A model generated the notes under the pieces. The model was not told the origin of the DNA. It worked only from the letters and a program-made list of their open reading frames with translations, and searched no databases. Positions 16,840 through 25,925 of a DNA stretch of 64,000 nucleotides are shown here, one piece after another. Positions within the stretch are counted from its first letter, which is position 1. The number at the start of each line of letters is the position of its first letter. The translations under genes and the position numbers were made by a program. This DNA is from JABWCE01 sp964617955 (lineage in GTDB: Bacteria; Bacteroidota; Bacteroidia; NS11-12g; UBA9320), in assembly GCA_964617955.1 (NCBI GenBank), contig CAZTXB010000006.1, forward strand, positions 122,126 to 186,125. Direction: 5' to 3'.

Positions 16840-18885
16840 ATGAGCGAGCAAGAAGCCAAAATTAAAATCGATGCACTTACAAGGGAACTCAAAGCGCATA
16901 ATTACAAGTACTATGTACTGGCCAACCCGAACTTATCCGACAGGGAGTTTGACCGAATGCTTAAGGAACTTGAGAGTCTTGAAAACCAATTTCCGAATTT
17001 AGCCCACAGCGATTCTCCGGTCAAAGTAGTAGGCGGTGCGGTGACCAAAAATTTTATCACCAAAAAACACAGCAAACCCATGCTCTCGCTAGGAAACACC
17101 TATAGCGAGGAAGAACTCAGAGATTTTGACGACAGGGCGAAAAAATTAGCGGGAATGGATTTTGAATACGTATGTGAGCTGAAGTTTGACGGCTTTGCCA
17201 TTGGTCTCACCTACAAAAATGGTCATTTGGTGCAGGCCCTTACCCGCGGCGATGGCATTCAGGGCGACGATGTGACCGACAATGTAAAAACCATTCGCAG
17301 CATTCCGCATAAACTCACTGGCAATTACCCTCACGAATTTGAAATAAGGGGAGAAATATTCATGCACCGCAAAGCCTTCGACCGCATGAACGAAGAGAGA
17401 ATAAAAAATGGAGAGGCGCCTTTTGCAAACCCTCGAAACAGCGCCGCAGGTACCATCAAACTTCAAGAGAGCAGCGAGGTCGCCAAACGCCCTCTCGATT
17501 GTTTTTTGTACCATTTTCTAGGCGACGAAAAGCGCTTTTTAACCCACTATGACAGTCTGAAAGAAGCCGCAACCTGGGGTCTGCAGGTTAACGACGCCAT
17601 GAAAATTTGCAAGAACGTGGACGAAGTATTGCAATTCATAAAGCACTGGGACAAGGAGAGAAAAAATTTAAGTTTTGAAATCGATGGGGTGGTGATCAAG
17701 GTCAACAGTTTTCAACTGCAACATGAGTTGGGCTTTACAGCCAAAACTCCTCGTTGGGCCATCGCGTATAAATTTGAAACCGAGCAGGCTTCTACTCTGC
17801 TCAATTCGGTGAGTTTTCAGGTAGGCCGCACAGGCGCCATCACACCTGTGGCCAACCTTGAACCGGTCCTGCTGTTGGGCACTACCGTTAAAAGAGCTTC
17901 TTTGCACAATGAAGATATTATCAAAGAATTGGATGTTAGAATAGGAGATACCGTTTTTGTAGAAAAAGGTGGAGAAATTATTCCAAAAATCGTGGGCGTT
18001 AACCTGTCTTTGCGCCCCGCCACAGCTCAAGTTTTTCAATTTATTACGCAGTGCCCCGAATGCGGTACCCCTCTGATTCGAAGTGAAGGAGAGGCTGCCC
18101 ATTACTGCCCCAACGAATCCGGTTGTCCACCACAAATCAAAGGCAAAATGGTGCACTTTATAGCCCGAAAGGCGATGAACATCGATGGCCTTGGGGAGGA
18201 AACCATTGATTTGCTTTGGGAAAACGGTTTGGTAAAAAATGTGGCCGATTTGTACGATCTCACCTACGCGTCGGTATTGGGTCTTTCTAAAACCACCCTA
18301 AACGAGGCCAGCGGCGAGGAACGCACCGTGAGTTTGAGAGAAAAGTCGGCTGAAAACCTGATCACAGGCATTGAACATTCCAAATCTGTTCCTTTTGAAA
18401 GATTGCTGTTTGCGTTGGGAATTCGGTTTGTAGGCGAAACGGTGGCAAAAAAACTGGCGCGTCACTTCAAAAACGTCGACGCCATTGCCCAAGCCGATTT
18501 TGAAAGTTTGGTAGCCGTGGATGAAATTGGCGACCGCATTGCCGAAAGCATTCAACAGTGGTTTGCCGATCCGAACAATCAGCAAATCATTGAAAAATTG
18601 AAATCATCAGGACTTCAGCTTCATTTGGATGAGCGTGATGTTCAGAAAATTGACAACAAACTCTTGGGCAAATCCTTTGTAGTAAGCGGGGTTTTTTCAA
18701 AATTCAGCCGCGATGCAATCAAAGAAAGCATCGAAAAATTCGGAGGTAAAAATGTGGGGAGCATCTCATCTAAGACCGATTACGTTTTGGCCGGTGAAAA
18801 TATGGGCCCTGCCAAATTGGAAAAGGCCTCCGAATTAGGTATTCCCATTATTTCGGAGGATGATTTTATAGTTATGATTTCATAA
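16840..18885 (+). CDS. ligA: NAD+-dependent DNA ligase LigA
   Basis: 681 residues, the standard length. Domains in order: Ia NAD-binding domain (YYVLANPNLSDREFDRMLKEL), adenylation domain with the catalytic Lys in CELKFDGFAIGL, RGDGIQGDDVT, GEAPFANPRNSAAGTIK and GVVIKV; OB-fold; a zinc finger (CPECGTPL..CPNESGCPPQ); helix-hairpin-helix region (FALGIRFVGETVAKKLARHF, VDEIGDRIAESI); and a C-terminal BRCT domain (LLGKSFVVSGVFSKFSRDAIKE..GGKNVGSISSKTDYVLAGENMG). Essential for replication and repair. Followed 5 nt later by a methyltransferase gene. Confidence 0.98.
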   Translation: MSEQEAKIKIDALTRELKAHNYKYYVLANPNLSDREFDRMLKELESLENQFPNLAHSDSPVKVVGGAVTKNFITKKHSKPMLSLGNTYSEEELRDFDDRAKKLAGMDFEYVCELKFDGFAIGLTYKNGHLVQALTRGDGIQGDDVTDNVKTIRSIPHKLTGNYPHEFEIRGEIFMHRKAFDRMNEERIKNGEAPFANPRNSAAGTIKLQESSEVAKRPLDCFLYHFLGDEKRFLTHYDSLKEAATWGLQVNDAMKICKNVDEVLQFIKHWDKERKNLSFEIDGVVIKVNSFQLQHELGFTAKTPRWAIAYKFETEQASTLLNSVSFQVGRTGAITPVANLEPVLLLGTTVKRASLHNEDIIKELDVRIGDTVFVEKGGEIIPKIVGVNLSLRPATAQVFQFITQCPECGTPLIRSEGEAAHYCPNESGCPPQIKGKMVHFIARKAMNIDGLGEETIDLLWENGLVKNVADLYDLTYASVLGLSKTTLNEASGEERTVSLREKSAENLITGIEHSKSVPFERLLFALGIRFVGETVAKKLARHFKNVDAIAQADFESLVAVDEIGDRIAESIQQWFADPNNQQIIEKLKSSGLQLHLDERDVQKIDNKLLGKSFVVSGVFSKFSRDAIKESIEKFGGKNVGSISSKTDYVLAGENMGPAKLEKASELGIPIISEDDFIVMIS

Positions 18886-18890
18886 GATTT

Positions 18891-19577
18891 TTGGCAGACC
18901 GCTTATTACAAAATCACCCTACTGTGGACAACAGATATACAGAAACCTTTAATACCTGGAATAAAATCGCTGCATTATATCAAGCCAAATTTATGGACCT
19001 TGAGGTATATAATGAAACCTATGATTTTATTTGTCAATCGATTACCACTAACAAACCGAATCTTTTAGAAATCGGTTGCGGACCGGGAAACATCACAAAG
19101 TACCTTCTCTCCCGCAGACCGGATTTTCAAATTTTCGGAATCGACGTTTCGCAAAATATGATAGAACTGGCTAAAAAAAACAATCCTACAGCCGGTTTTG
19201 AGGTGATGGACTGCAGACAAATTGATCACATCAAAACAAAATATGATGGCATTATTTGCGGATTTTGTTTGCCTTACCTTTCGCATGCCGACAGCCAAAA
19301 ACTCCTTGCCGACTGTTACCATTTGCTAAATGATCATGGGCTCATTTATTTAAGCTTTGTCGAGGGAGATCCAAGTGACTCTGGTTATAAAAGCGGGTCA
19401 GGAGGCGAAAAAACTTATTTTTACTATTACCGCTCAAACGACCTCATAGAACAACTTCAAACACACCATTTTAACTCTATAAAAGTATTTAAAGTGCGCT
19501 ATCAAAAAGATGAACAAGAAGCGGAAACTCATATCATCTTAACCGCAACCAAAACTCTTGGCTTCAACTCCCAATAA
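18891..19577 (+). CDS. Class I SAM-dependent methyltransferase
   Basis: 228 residues. Rossmann motif I is LLEIGCGPGNITKYLL, followed by FGIDVSQNMIELAKKNN (motif II acidic residue), FEVMDCRQIDH and YDGIICGFCLPYLSH (motif IV region) and GLIYLSFVEGD. Looks like a small-molecule methyltransferase of the methyltransferase-11/25 type. Starts at TTG 18891, 5 nt after ligA; GTG 18924 is an alternative giving a more usual N-terminus (DNRYTETFNTWNKIAALY). Substrate unknown; may be co-transcribed with ligA. Confidence 0.85.
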   Translation: MADRLLQNHPTVDNRYTETFNTWNKIAALYQAKFMDLEVYNETYDFICQSITTNKPNLLEIGCGPGNITKYLLSRRPDFQIFGIDVSQNMIELAKKNNPTAGFEVMDCRQIDHIKTKYDGIICGFCLPYLSHADSQKLLADCYHLLNDHGLIYLSFVEGDPSDSGYKSGSGGEKTYFYYYRSNDLIEQLQTHHFNSIKVFKVRYQKDEQEAETHIILTATKTLGFNSQ

Positions 19578-19761
19578 TCTTTCTATTGTTTGCAAGCTCT
19601 AAAAGCCTAGGATTCTTCAACTCTTCAACCTTAATTTTCCCAAAGTATACAACCTTTAAATTATCCATACAACGGCAAATCGATGCTTAAAATTGAATAA
19701 AAAACTTGGCATTTTCGCGTTTTTAGCTTTATCATTGTGTGAACGTATTAAATTAATTTCT

Positions 19762-21471
19762 ATGAAAAATTCTCTACCTTTCCTTTTCCTTCTTACGTTT
19801 TCCATTTTTTGTAAAGCCCAAACTCCAAAATTTGAATGGGCCAAAACATGGGGCGGAGCCTATGATGATTTTGCTTACTCTCTCACCGTTGACGCCTCCG
19901 GCAATGTTTACACGGCAGGTTCTTTTAAAGATTCAGCCGACTTTGACCCCGGCATGGGTCGAACCAATTTAATTTCTAAGGGCGAAGGCGATATTTTTAT
20001 TTCAAAAATGGACGGTACGGGAAAATTTTTATGGGCAAAACGCATTGGTGGTGCACTCAATGATATCCCTTATGCCATTGCTTCCGATGCATTGGGAAAT
20101 GTGGTTATCACCGGCGGTTTTATTGGCACCGTAGATTTTGACCCGGGTAACGGAACCACCAATCTCATATCGGCAAGTACCACGCTTATGGATATTTTTG
20201 TGGCCAAGTATGATGGCAATGGCAATCTGGTCTGGGCCAAGTCGGTAGGAGGAACCCTCAATGATTTCGGTAGTTCCCTGACTGTAGATGCCAACAGGGG
20301 TATTTATGTCACAGGTTTTTTTTACAGCACAGTCGATTTTGACCCCGATGCCGCTTCTACCGTTAACCTAAGTTCATCCGGCAATTCCGATATTTTTATT
20401 TTAAAACTCAGCAGTTCCGGAAAATTTGCCTGGGCTAAGAACATAGGCAGTTCCTCGGCCGATGCCGCAAGAAGTATTGCCCTTGGACCAAAGTCGGAGG
20501 TGTTTACCACCGGATCGTTTTCGGGCACAGCCGACTTCGACCCCGGACTTACCGAGTTTAAACTGACCTCAGCCGGAACTACCGACATATTTGTTTCAAA
20601 ACTCGATTCCTCAGGCAATTTTGTATGGGCCAAAAGCATGGGTGGTACTTCCGATGAAGAAGGCTTGTCAATAGCGGTGAGTTCTACAGGTTTGTGTTTG
20701 GTTACGGGTAAATTCACGGGCACCGCCGATTTTGATCCGGGAGCCAATACCAGAAATTTAGTAGCGCTTGGCGATAAAGACCTGTTCATTTTTAAGCTCG
20801 ACGCTTCGGGCAATCTCTCCTGGGCTGAGCATTTTAAAGGCCTGTTAGCAGAAATCGGCCAATCCATCGCATTGGACGCCACGGGTAACGTTTACGCCAC
20901 CGGTTCATTTAAATCTGTGGTCGACTTCGATCCGGGAACCAATAAATTTGAACTCACCTCGGTGGGATTGGAAGATGTGTTTATTCTAAAACTCGATCCA
21001 TCGGGTGCTTTCGTTTGGGCCAAAAAATTTGGAAATAATTTCACCGATATAGGCAATTGCATTTTTGTATCTAAAACCTCCGGAAGCATTTACCTGACCG
21101 GTTTCTTCGGCGGCACAGTCGATTTTGACCCGGATGCACTTAAGCTCGAGCTGATGAGCAATGGCATGATGGATGTTTTTACTGAAAAAATTATGGTTCA
21201 AGCCCCACAGTCGGTGGATGATGTGTCAAAGCCTGCTTTTACAATCTCTCCTAATCCGTTTTACTCGCTAATTGAAATACGATTTGACCATTTCTCCTCT
21301 ACAGATTTAGAAATTGAAATATTCAATGCCCTGGGCGAAATGGTTATCGCGCAGAAGATGGATCAGACTTCAACGGTATTAAACCTAGGCACATTGCAGT
21401 CGGGAGTCTATTTTGTTAAAGCATTTACTAAAGGACAGGAATTGGGAGTCAGAAAACTTGTTAAACAATAA
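19762..21471 (+). CDS. Secreted seven-repeat (SBBP-like) protein with T9SS sorting domain
   Basis: 569 residues from ATG 19762, which gives a clean signal peptide (MKNSLPFLFLLTFSIFCKAQ); an upstream in-frame TTG does not. Seven repeats of ~63-65 residues follow, each with WAK..GG, a central VDASGNVYTAGSF-like strand, the constant VDFDPG, and a DIF..KLD.SG ending. Seven units suggest a seven-bladed beta-propeller. The FDPG turn looks calcium-binding. The last ~75 residues (FTISPNPFYSLIEIRF, GVYFVKAF, RKLVKQ) are a T9SS type A sorting domain. Role likely adhesion or extracellular binding. Confidence 0.85.
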   Translation: MKNSLPFLFLLTFSIFCKAQTPKFEWAKTWGGAYDDFAYSLTVDASGNVYTAGSFKDSADFDPGMGRTNLISKGEGDIFISKMDGTGKFLWAKRIGGALNDIPYAIASDALGNVVITGGFIGTVDFDPGNGTTNLISASTTLMDIFVAKYDGNGNLVWAKSVGGTLNDFGSSLTVDANRGIYVTGFFYSTVDFDPDAASTVNLSSSGNSDIFILKLSSSGKFAWAKNIGSSSADAARSIALGPKSEVFTTGSFSGTADFDPGLTEFKLTSAGTTDIFVSKLDSSGNFVWAKSMGGTSDEEGLSIAVSSTGLCLVTGKFTGTADFDPGANTRNLVALGDKDLFIFKLDASGNLSWAEHFKGLLAEIGQSIALDATGNVYATGSFKSVVDFDPGTNKFELTSVGLEDVFILKLDPSGAFVWAKKFGNNFTDIGNCIFVSKTSGSIYLTGFFGGTVDFDPDALKLELMSNGMMDVFTEKIMVQAPQSVDDVSKPAFTISPNPFYSLIEIRFDHFSSTDLEIEIFNALGEMVIAQKMDQTSTVLNLGTLQSGVYFVKAFTKGQELGVRKLVKQ

Positions 21472-21605
21472 GCCCTTTGCAAAAGAGCAACACCTATTTT
21501 CAAATCGAATATTAGAAAGGATTGCTCAAAACCGGAAAGACATTTTATGGCGATTTTGAAATTTCCTTCTTAAGGCAGTTTTTGTGCCATTCCATGCTTT
21601 ACCGA

Positions 21606-22844
21606 CTATAAACTCCCTACAATTTTGTAATACACCTGAAAGGTGCCACCCAAATGGGATTTAAAAACTGAGGGCATTTTATTTTTAATCGTTTCCAACT
21701 TTTTGGGGTGCGCCATCAGCTCTTTAATATGCTCGGTAAAATTAAACCCATTGTGGATCGAAATGCCGACTCTGTGCTTTTTGAAATAGGCCGCTTCTGG
21801 AAACCTGGCGTGTTTGTAGCCAAAAAAAACCGGAATGCCAAAGGCGGCCGGTTCTATAATGTTGTGAAGGGCGCCTGAAAACCCTCCCCCAACCAAAGCC
21901 ACCGTGGCCATCCCATACAGCGACGATAAATGTCCCATGGTATCGACAAGTACCACGTCAGGATTGTCTGTGGCACGCATGTGTGAAAATCGCTTAATTT
22001 CCATTTTTGAAAATTGCGATTCGATTTTTTCTAAATTTTTTGTAGAGATGTTGTGAGGAGCCACCATAATTTTTACCTTATCTCCCATGGCCTCCTTGCA
22101 TTGCTGCAAAATCCATTCTTCCTCAGCCCAGGTGCTACCCCCAATAATAACAAAGTGCTTATTTAAGAATGTGGCCAGTTGCTCAAATTTTACCGCTTGC
22201 TCTGCAATAGCAACGACCCTGTCGTATCTTAAATCACCGGTCACAGCTGAGTTTTCAATCCCTATATTTTTTAATAGGTTTTGCGAGTCTTTGGTCTGCA
22301 AAAAGAAATAATCGAAATTCCCCAAAGCGTCCCTGAACAATGAGCCCCACCATTTAAAAAAAACCTGATCTTTTCTGAACAATCCGTTCACCAGAAAAAC
22401 TTTGGCCGGACTTGCTTTTAAAGCACTCAAATAATTGAGCCAGAATTCGTATTTCAAAAAAACGGCGATATCAGGATTTAATATATAAACAAAGTCTTTG
22501 GCGTTTTTAGGGGTATCAAGGGGCAGGTAAAAAACCCCGTCTACCTTATCGTAACTTTTCCTCACTTCAAAACCCGAAGGTGAAAAAAAGGTGAGAAGAA
22601 CCTTCACAGGTTGAGGCTGGTTTTTATGCAACTCTTCAATCACCGGTCTGGCCATTTCGAATTCTCCCAACGAAGCGCAGTGAAACCAAACAAGTTTGCC
22701 CGGGTTTTCTGTTCTAAATTTTGAAAGTTTTTGCCTCCAGTTCCTTCTTCCCTCATAGCCCAGTTTCAATTTAGGGCTCAGAGGTTTGCCTGCAAAAAAC
22801 AAGAGTTGAAGCAAGTTTATGGATAGATTGTAGAGATGTTGCAA
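21606..22844 (-). CDS. waaA: 3-deoxy-D-manno-octulosonic acid (Kdo) transferase
   Basis: 412 residues from TTG 22844, chosen because the family begins close to a LYNL...LLQ membrane anchor; the frame is open to TTG 22922. It transfers Kdo from CMP-Kdo to lipid IVA at the inner membrane. Signatures: N-terminal hydrophobic anchor, GYEGRRNW, WFHCASLGEFEMARPVIEEL (with the catalytic Glu), VFLVNGLF, and the GT-B donor-site stretch LVGGGFSGALHNIIEPAAFGIPVFFG. Shows the organism makes Kdo-containing lipid A. Confidence 0.92.
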   Translation of the reverse strand: MQHLYNLSINLLQLLFFAGKPLSPKLKLGYEGRRNWRQKLSKFRTENPGKLVWFHCASLGEFEMARPVIEELHKNQPQPVKVLLTFFSPSGFEVRKSYDKVDGVFYLPLDTPKNAKDFVYILNPDIAVFLKYEFWLNYLSALKASPAKVFLVNGLFRKDQVFFKWWGSLFRDALGNFDYFFLQTKDSQNLLKNIGIENSAVTGDLRYDRVVAIAEQAVKFEQLATFLNKHFVIIGGSTWAEEEWILQQCKEAMGDKVKIMVAPHNISTKNLEKIESQFSKMEIKRFSHMRATDNPDVVLVDTMGHLSSLYGMATVALVGGGFSGALHNIIEPAAFGIPVFFGYKHARFPEAAYFKKHRVGISIHNGFNFTEHIKELMAHPKKLETIKNKMPSVFKSHLGGTFQVYYKIVGSL

Positions 22845-23030
22845 GGCTTGAATTCTATTTTTTTTTTCAAAAGTAGGTGAAAGCCGCTTTATTCGTGAGG
22901 AGATTTGTGAAATCCAAAGCAAACTTATGCCTCAGCTTGCCGCAGGTATAGAAACATTCGAACCTCCCATAAACAAAAATCCCTGAGGCAATTGCTCACC
23001 CCAAGGACTTTACAAAATAATAGTTTGGTA

Positions 23031-23705
23031 TTATTTTCGGTAACAATCAACAAACGCTTTCCACTGTCTCTCGCTCAATATTCCGTGAAGTTGACGAAGA
23101 AACTTGGTATGGCAATCTTTAAACGCTTCTCTCAATTTTTCTTTTAGCTGAAGCTCTCTCAACTCCTTTTGGAAAGCATGACGCAAGCGGGCAATGCGTT
23201 GCTCATACTCAGCTTTGGTAATTTTTCCTGCTCTTAAAAGTTTGGCTTGTTCTTCGGCCAACTCTTTGTACTTAGCTACCAATTTGGCATGAATGGCTCT
23301 TGCTCTTTTAATGGCTGAAGCTTTACAATCTTCGTAGTCGGCCATGGCTGCTCTTATTTTTTTAACCTGGTCGTCTTCAAGCTTCAACGACTTCAAACAA
23401 CGGATAAAGGATTGTCCATGTACGGAATTTGAATTATTTGGCCCTGTGGTTTCGGTGTCAAAATCGGCCCCGGTTACCAAATAATCGGGGGCCAAACCTT
23501 CATTAACTGCTGTGAGTTCGTTTGAGTTCTCATCGTAAGTTATGTCCGTAGTTTCATTCTCGGCCTGCATGGCGAGTGATTGAATGTCTGATTCTGAATT
23601 GTAGGCAGTTTCAGGGGTTAACCCAAATTGCTCTTTTTTACAACCTGTTAATCCAATGGCCAATAACCCAATGGCCAGCGCGGTGATTTTAATGTTTCGT
23701 TTCAT
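23031..23705 (-). CDS. Spy/CpxP (LTXXQ)-like lipoprotein
   Basis: 224 residues with lipobox (GLTGCKKE, Cys22), an acidic linker (~25-95), then a strongly helical, Arg/Lys/Glu-rich region (~95-224): LEDDQVKKIRAAMADYEDCK, GKITKAEYEQRIARLRHAFQKELRELQ, GILSERQWKAFVDCYRK. The DQ..I and ERQ..AF pieces at the two helical ends resemble the LTXXQ motifs of Spy/CpxP periplasmic chaperone/sensors. Lipid-anchored stress protein is inferred. Two Cys (in EDCK and VDCY) plus IRCLK and FKDCH could pair. Transcribed alone; A/T-rich leader without an exact -7 box. Confidence 0.6.
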   Translation of the reverse strand: MKRNIKITALAIGLLAIGLTGCKKEQFGLTPETAYNSESDIQSLAMQAENETTDITYDENSNELTAVNEGLAPDYLVTGADFDTETTGPNNSNSVHGQSFIRCLKSLKLEDDQVKKIRAAMADYEDCKASAIKRARAIHAKLVAKYKELAEEQAKLLRAGKITKAEYEQRIARLRHAFQKELRELQLKEKLREAFKDCHTKFLRQLHGILSERQWKAFVDCYRK

Positions 23706-23829
23706 AGTAGTGCTGTTTTAAATGTTCAGTGCTTTGACCTGATTCAGATAAAAAATTGTTTCATAAAATTTTATAAAAATATATAAAACATTGACGGTCA
23801 AATAAATAAAATTTTATTTTTGAGTTGAA

Positions 23830-24591
23830 TTACTCAAAAAACTCTTCCTCATTTTTGCTTTTGAGGTAGATGGGAACGGTCATGCTTAACTTTAAACTGT
23901 ACAGCAAATCCATCCTATTTTGAGTATCTTTTGTTCGCGTATCAAAGTTGTACGCCCGAAGATTTTTGGTAAATCCCTGTGTAAATTCAAACCCAATGCT
24001 AAAATTTAATCTTTTCCTTGGATCCAAAAAGCGATAGCCCAGATATTGGGTAGAAGCGAATCCACCACTTAATCTGTCGTATCCCTTCTTATATTCATCG
24101 TTAAGTTGTGGCACTGTTTTGGTTGAATAAATCCTAATGCGATGTTGCAAATAACCAGCACCCAAGCTCACGTACAAGCCCGAGTTTTTATTGACTCCTC
24201 CTAAGGTAAAAATTTTTCCAAGCTGAAATCCCAATTGCATACCCCGTTCATCCAGACCAACGACGGCAAATTGTCCATTCTCATCAAAAATTTCTCCGGT
24301 GGAGCCTTTGAGTGAATCAAGAACGCCACGCTCCTTTACCTCGTTGCCAAACATGAAATGGCCACCCAGGCCAAATAACCAATTGGAAGCCGTTTTATAA
24401 TGAACATCCAGGCCAAGTGAGGCATCCTTGCCAAAACGGGCCGAGAGGTCCCCTCCGGGAAATTGTCGTTTAACGCCAATATCGAATAAAAGTATAGGGC
24501 GGGCTTCCGATTTTCTTAGAAATACACCTTGCCCTTTAGCCGCTGCGAAGAGCAAACTTAGCGACATAAAAAAAATGCTTCTCAAATACAT
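23830..24591 (-). CDS. Outer-membrane beta-barrel protein (porin/OmpA-like barrel)
   Basis: 253 residues from ATG 24591, which yields the signal peptide MYLRSIFFMSLSLLFAAAKG; the frame extends to 24654 but this adds non-signal sequence. The start is supported by an exact -7 box TACCTTTG (minus strand) at 24600-24607. The mature part alternates aromatic strands (LFGLGGHFMFGNEV, GMQLGFQLGKIFTLG, GLYVSLGAGYLQHRIRI, RLNFSIGFEFTQGF, LYSLKLSMTVPIYLK) as in small barrels. Function not known. Confidence 0.65.
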   Translation of the reverse strand: MYLRSIFFMSLSLLFAAAKGQGVFLRKSEARPILLFDIGVKRQFPGGDLSARFGKDASLGLDVHYKTASNWLFGLGGHFMFGNEVKERGVLDSLKGSTGEIFDENGQFAVVGLDERGMQLGFQLGKIFTLGGVNKNSGLYVSLGAGYLQHRIRIYSTKTVPQLNDEYKKGYDRLSGGFASTQYLGYRFLDPRKRLNFSIGFEFTQGFTKNLRAYNFDTRTKDTQNRMDLLYSLKLSMTVPIYLKSKNEEEFFE

Positions 24592-24736
24592 TGGGCATTC
24601 AAAGGTAATAGGTTTTCGCTCCATTTTATAAAATTTGACATCCCCGCTACACAAATACTGCTTCCTTTTTTACAAACGGCCGTTCTTTAGGTCTATAGTA
24701 ATCGATTTTAAAAAAAATGGTTGACCGAAAGAATAT

Positions 24737-24744
24737 TAAATTTG
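24737..24744 (+). promoter_or_regulatory. Bacteroidota -7 promoter box
   Basis: TAAATTTG, an exact TAnnTTTG match, lies 23 nt before the ATG at 24768, a typical leader length. A TTG at 24721 is closer than usual for a -33 box. Likely promoter of the aminotransferase-ugd operon. Confidence 0.5.
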
Positions 24745-24767
24745 CAGTAGCAATATAACTCCATACC

Positions 24768-25925
24768 ATGCGTAAAATACAAATGGTCGACCTCCAAAGT
24801 CAGTACCATAACATAAAGCCTGAAATAGACCTTGCCATTTCCGAGGTTCTTGAGTCGACTCATTTTATTCAAGGACCACAGGTCAAGGATTTTGCCATTA
24901 AGTTGGCTGCCTATACCGGGGCCTCCTATTGTATTCCTTGTGCCAATGGCACCGATGCCCTTCAAATTGCCATGATGGCCCTGGGTTTAAAACCGGGGGA
25001 TGAAGTGATCACAGCAACTTTTACCTATGCGGCTACTGCCGAAGTCATCGCCCTCCTCGGACTCAAACCGGTGTTGGTGGAAGTCGATGCACAAACTTTC
25101 AATATTGACCCTGCCGCAGTTGAAGCGGCCATTACCCCTCGAACAAAGGCCATTGTGCCGGTTCACCTTTTCGGCCAATGTGCCGACATGGAAACCATAC
25201 TGGCCATAGCCTCCAAACACGGCTTGTATGTGATTGAGGACCTCGCTCAGGCCATTGGCGCAGTTTACACCTTTTCCGACGGTACTCAAAAACAAGCAGG
25301 AACCATGGGTGATGTTGGCACCACCTCCTTTTTCCCTTCCAAAAACTTAGGATGCTACGGTGATGGAGGTGCAATTTTGACTAACAACAGTGAGCTGGCC
25401 GAGAATCTTCGAATGATTTGCAATCATGGACAGAGGGTGAAATATTACCATGAAGTCATTGGCGTTAATTCAAGACTTGACACCTTACAGGCCGCCATAC
25501 TGAACGTAAAATTAAAATATCTCGATGACTATTGCGCTGCGCGCCAAAAAGTGGCCGCCTATTACGATAAAGCTTTGGCCTCTGCGCCACATCTGATTAC
25601 GCCGGTTCGATATCCGAAATCTACCCACGTATTTCACCAATACAATTTACAAGTTGAAGACATCCCGCGTGATGAACTCAAAAAACACCTCGAATTGAAC
25701 CATATCCCAAGCATGATTTATTATCCTCTGCCTTTGCATTTTCAACAAGCCTTTGGTTCTGAAAATTACAAAAAAGGGGATTTCCCCATTTCTGAGCGAC
25801 TTTGTGAATCGGTATTGGCGCTTCCCATCAGCACTGAAATGGATGAGGAACAACTCAGCTACATTTGTTCTACCCTCCTCGAATTTGTAAAAAAATATTC
25901 ACCGCAAACTGCGAACTTAAAATGA
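24768..25925 (+). CDS. DegT/DnrJ/EryC1/StrS-type sugar aminotransferase
   Basis: 385 residues. PLP-dependent enzyme that aminates a keto group of a nucleotide sugar. Motifs: CANGTDALQIAM, GDEVITATFTYAATAEVI, VPVHLFGQCADM, VIEDLAQAIGA (PLP-binding Asp/Gln) and TTSFFPSKNLGCYGDGGAI with the Schiff-base Lys. The sequence GVNSRLDTLQAAIL and VDLQSQY N-terminus are closest in memory to WbpE/WlbC-type enzymes that act on UDP-3-keto-GlcNAcA. Overlaps ugd by ATGA, so the two make amino- or uronic-sugar precursors for LPS or capsule. Confidence 0.9.
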   Translation: MRKIQMVDLQSQYHNIKPEIDLAISEVLESTHFIQGPQVKDFAIKLAAYTGASYCIPCANGTDALQIAMMALGLKPGDEVITATFTYAATAEVIALLGLKPVLVEVDAQTFNIDPAAVEAAITPRTKAIVPVHLFGQCADMETILAIASKHGLYVIEDLAQAIGAVYTFSDGTQKQAGTMGDVGTTSFFPSKNLGCYGDGGAILTNNSELAENLRMICNHGQRVKYYHEVIGVNSRLDTLQAAILNVKLKYLDDYCAARQKVAAYYDKALASAPHLITPVRYPKSTHVFHQYNLQVEDIPRDELKKHLELNHIPSMIYYPLPLHFQQAFGSENYKKGDFPISERLCESVLALPISTEMDEEQLSYICSTLLEFVKKYSPQTANLK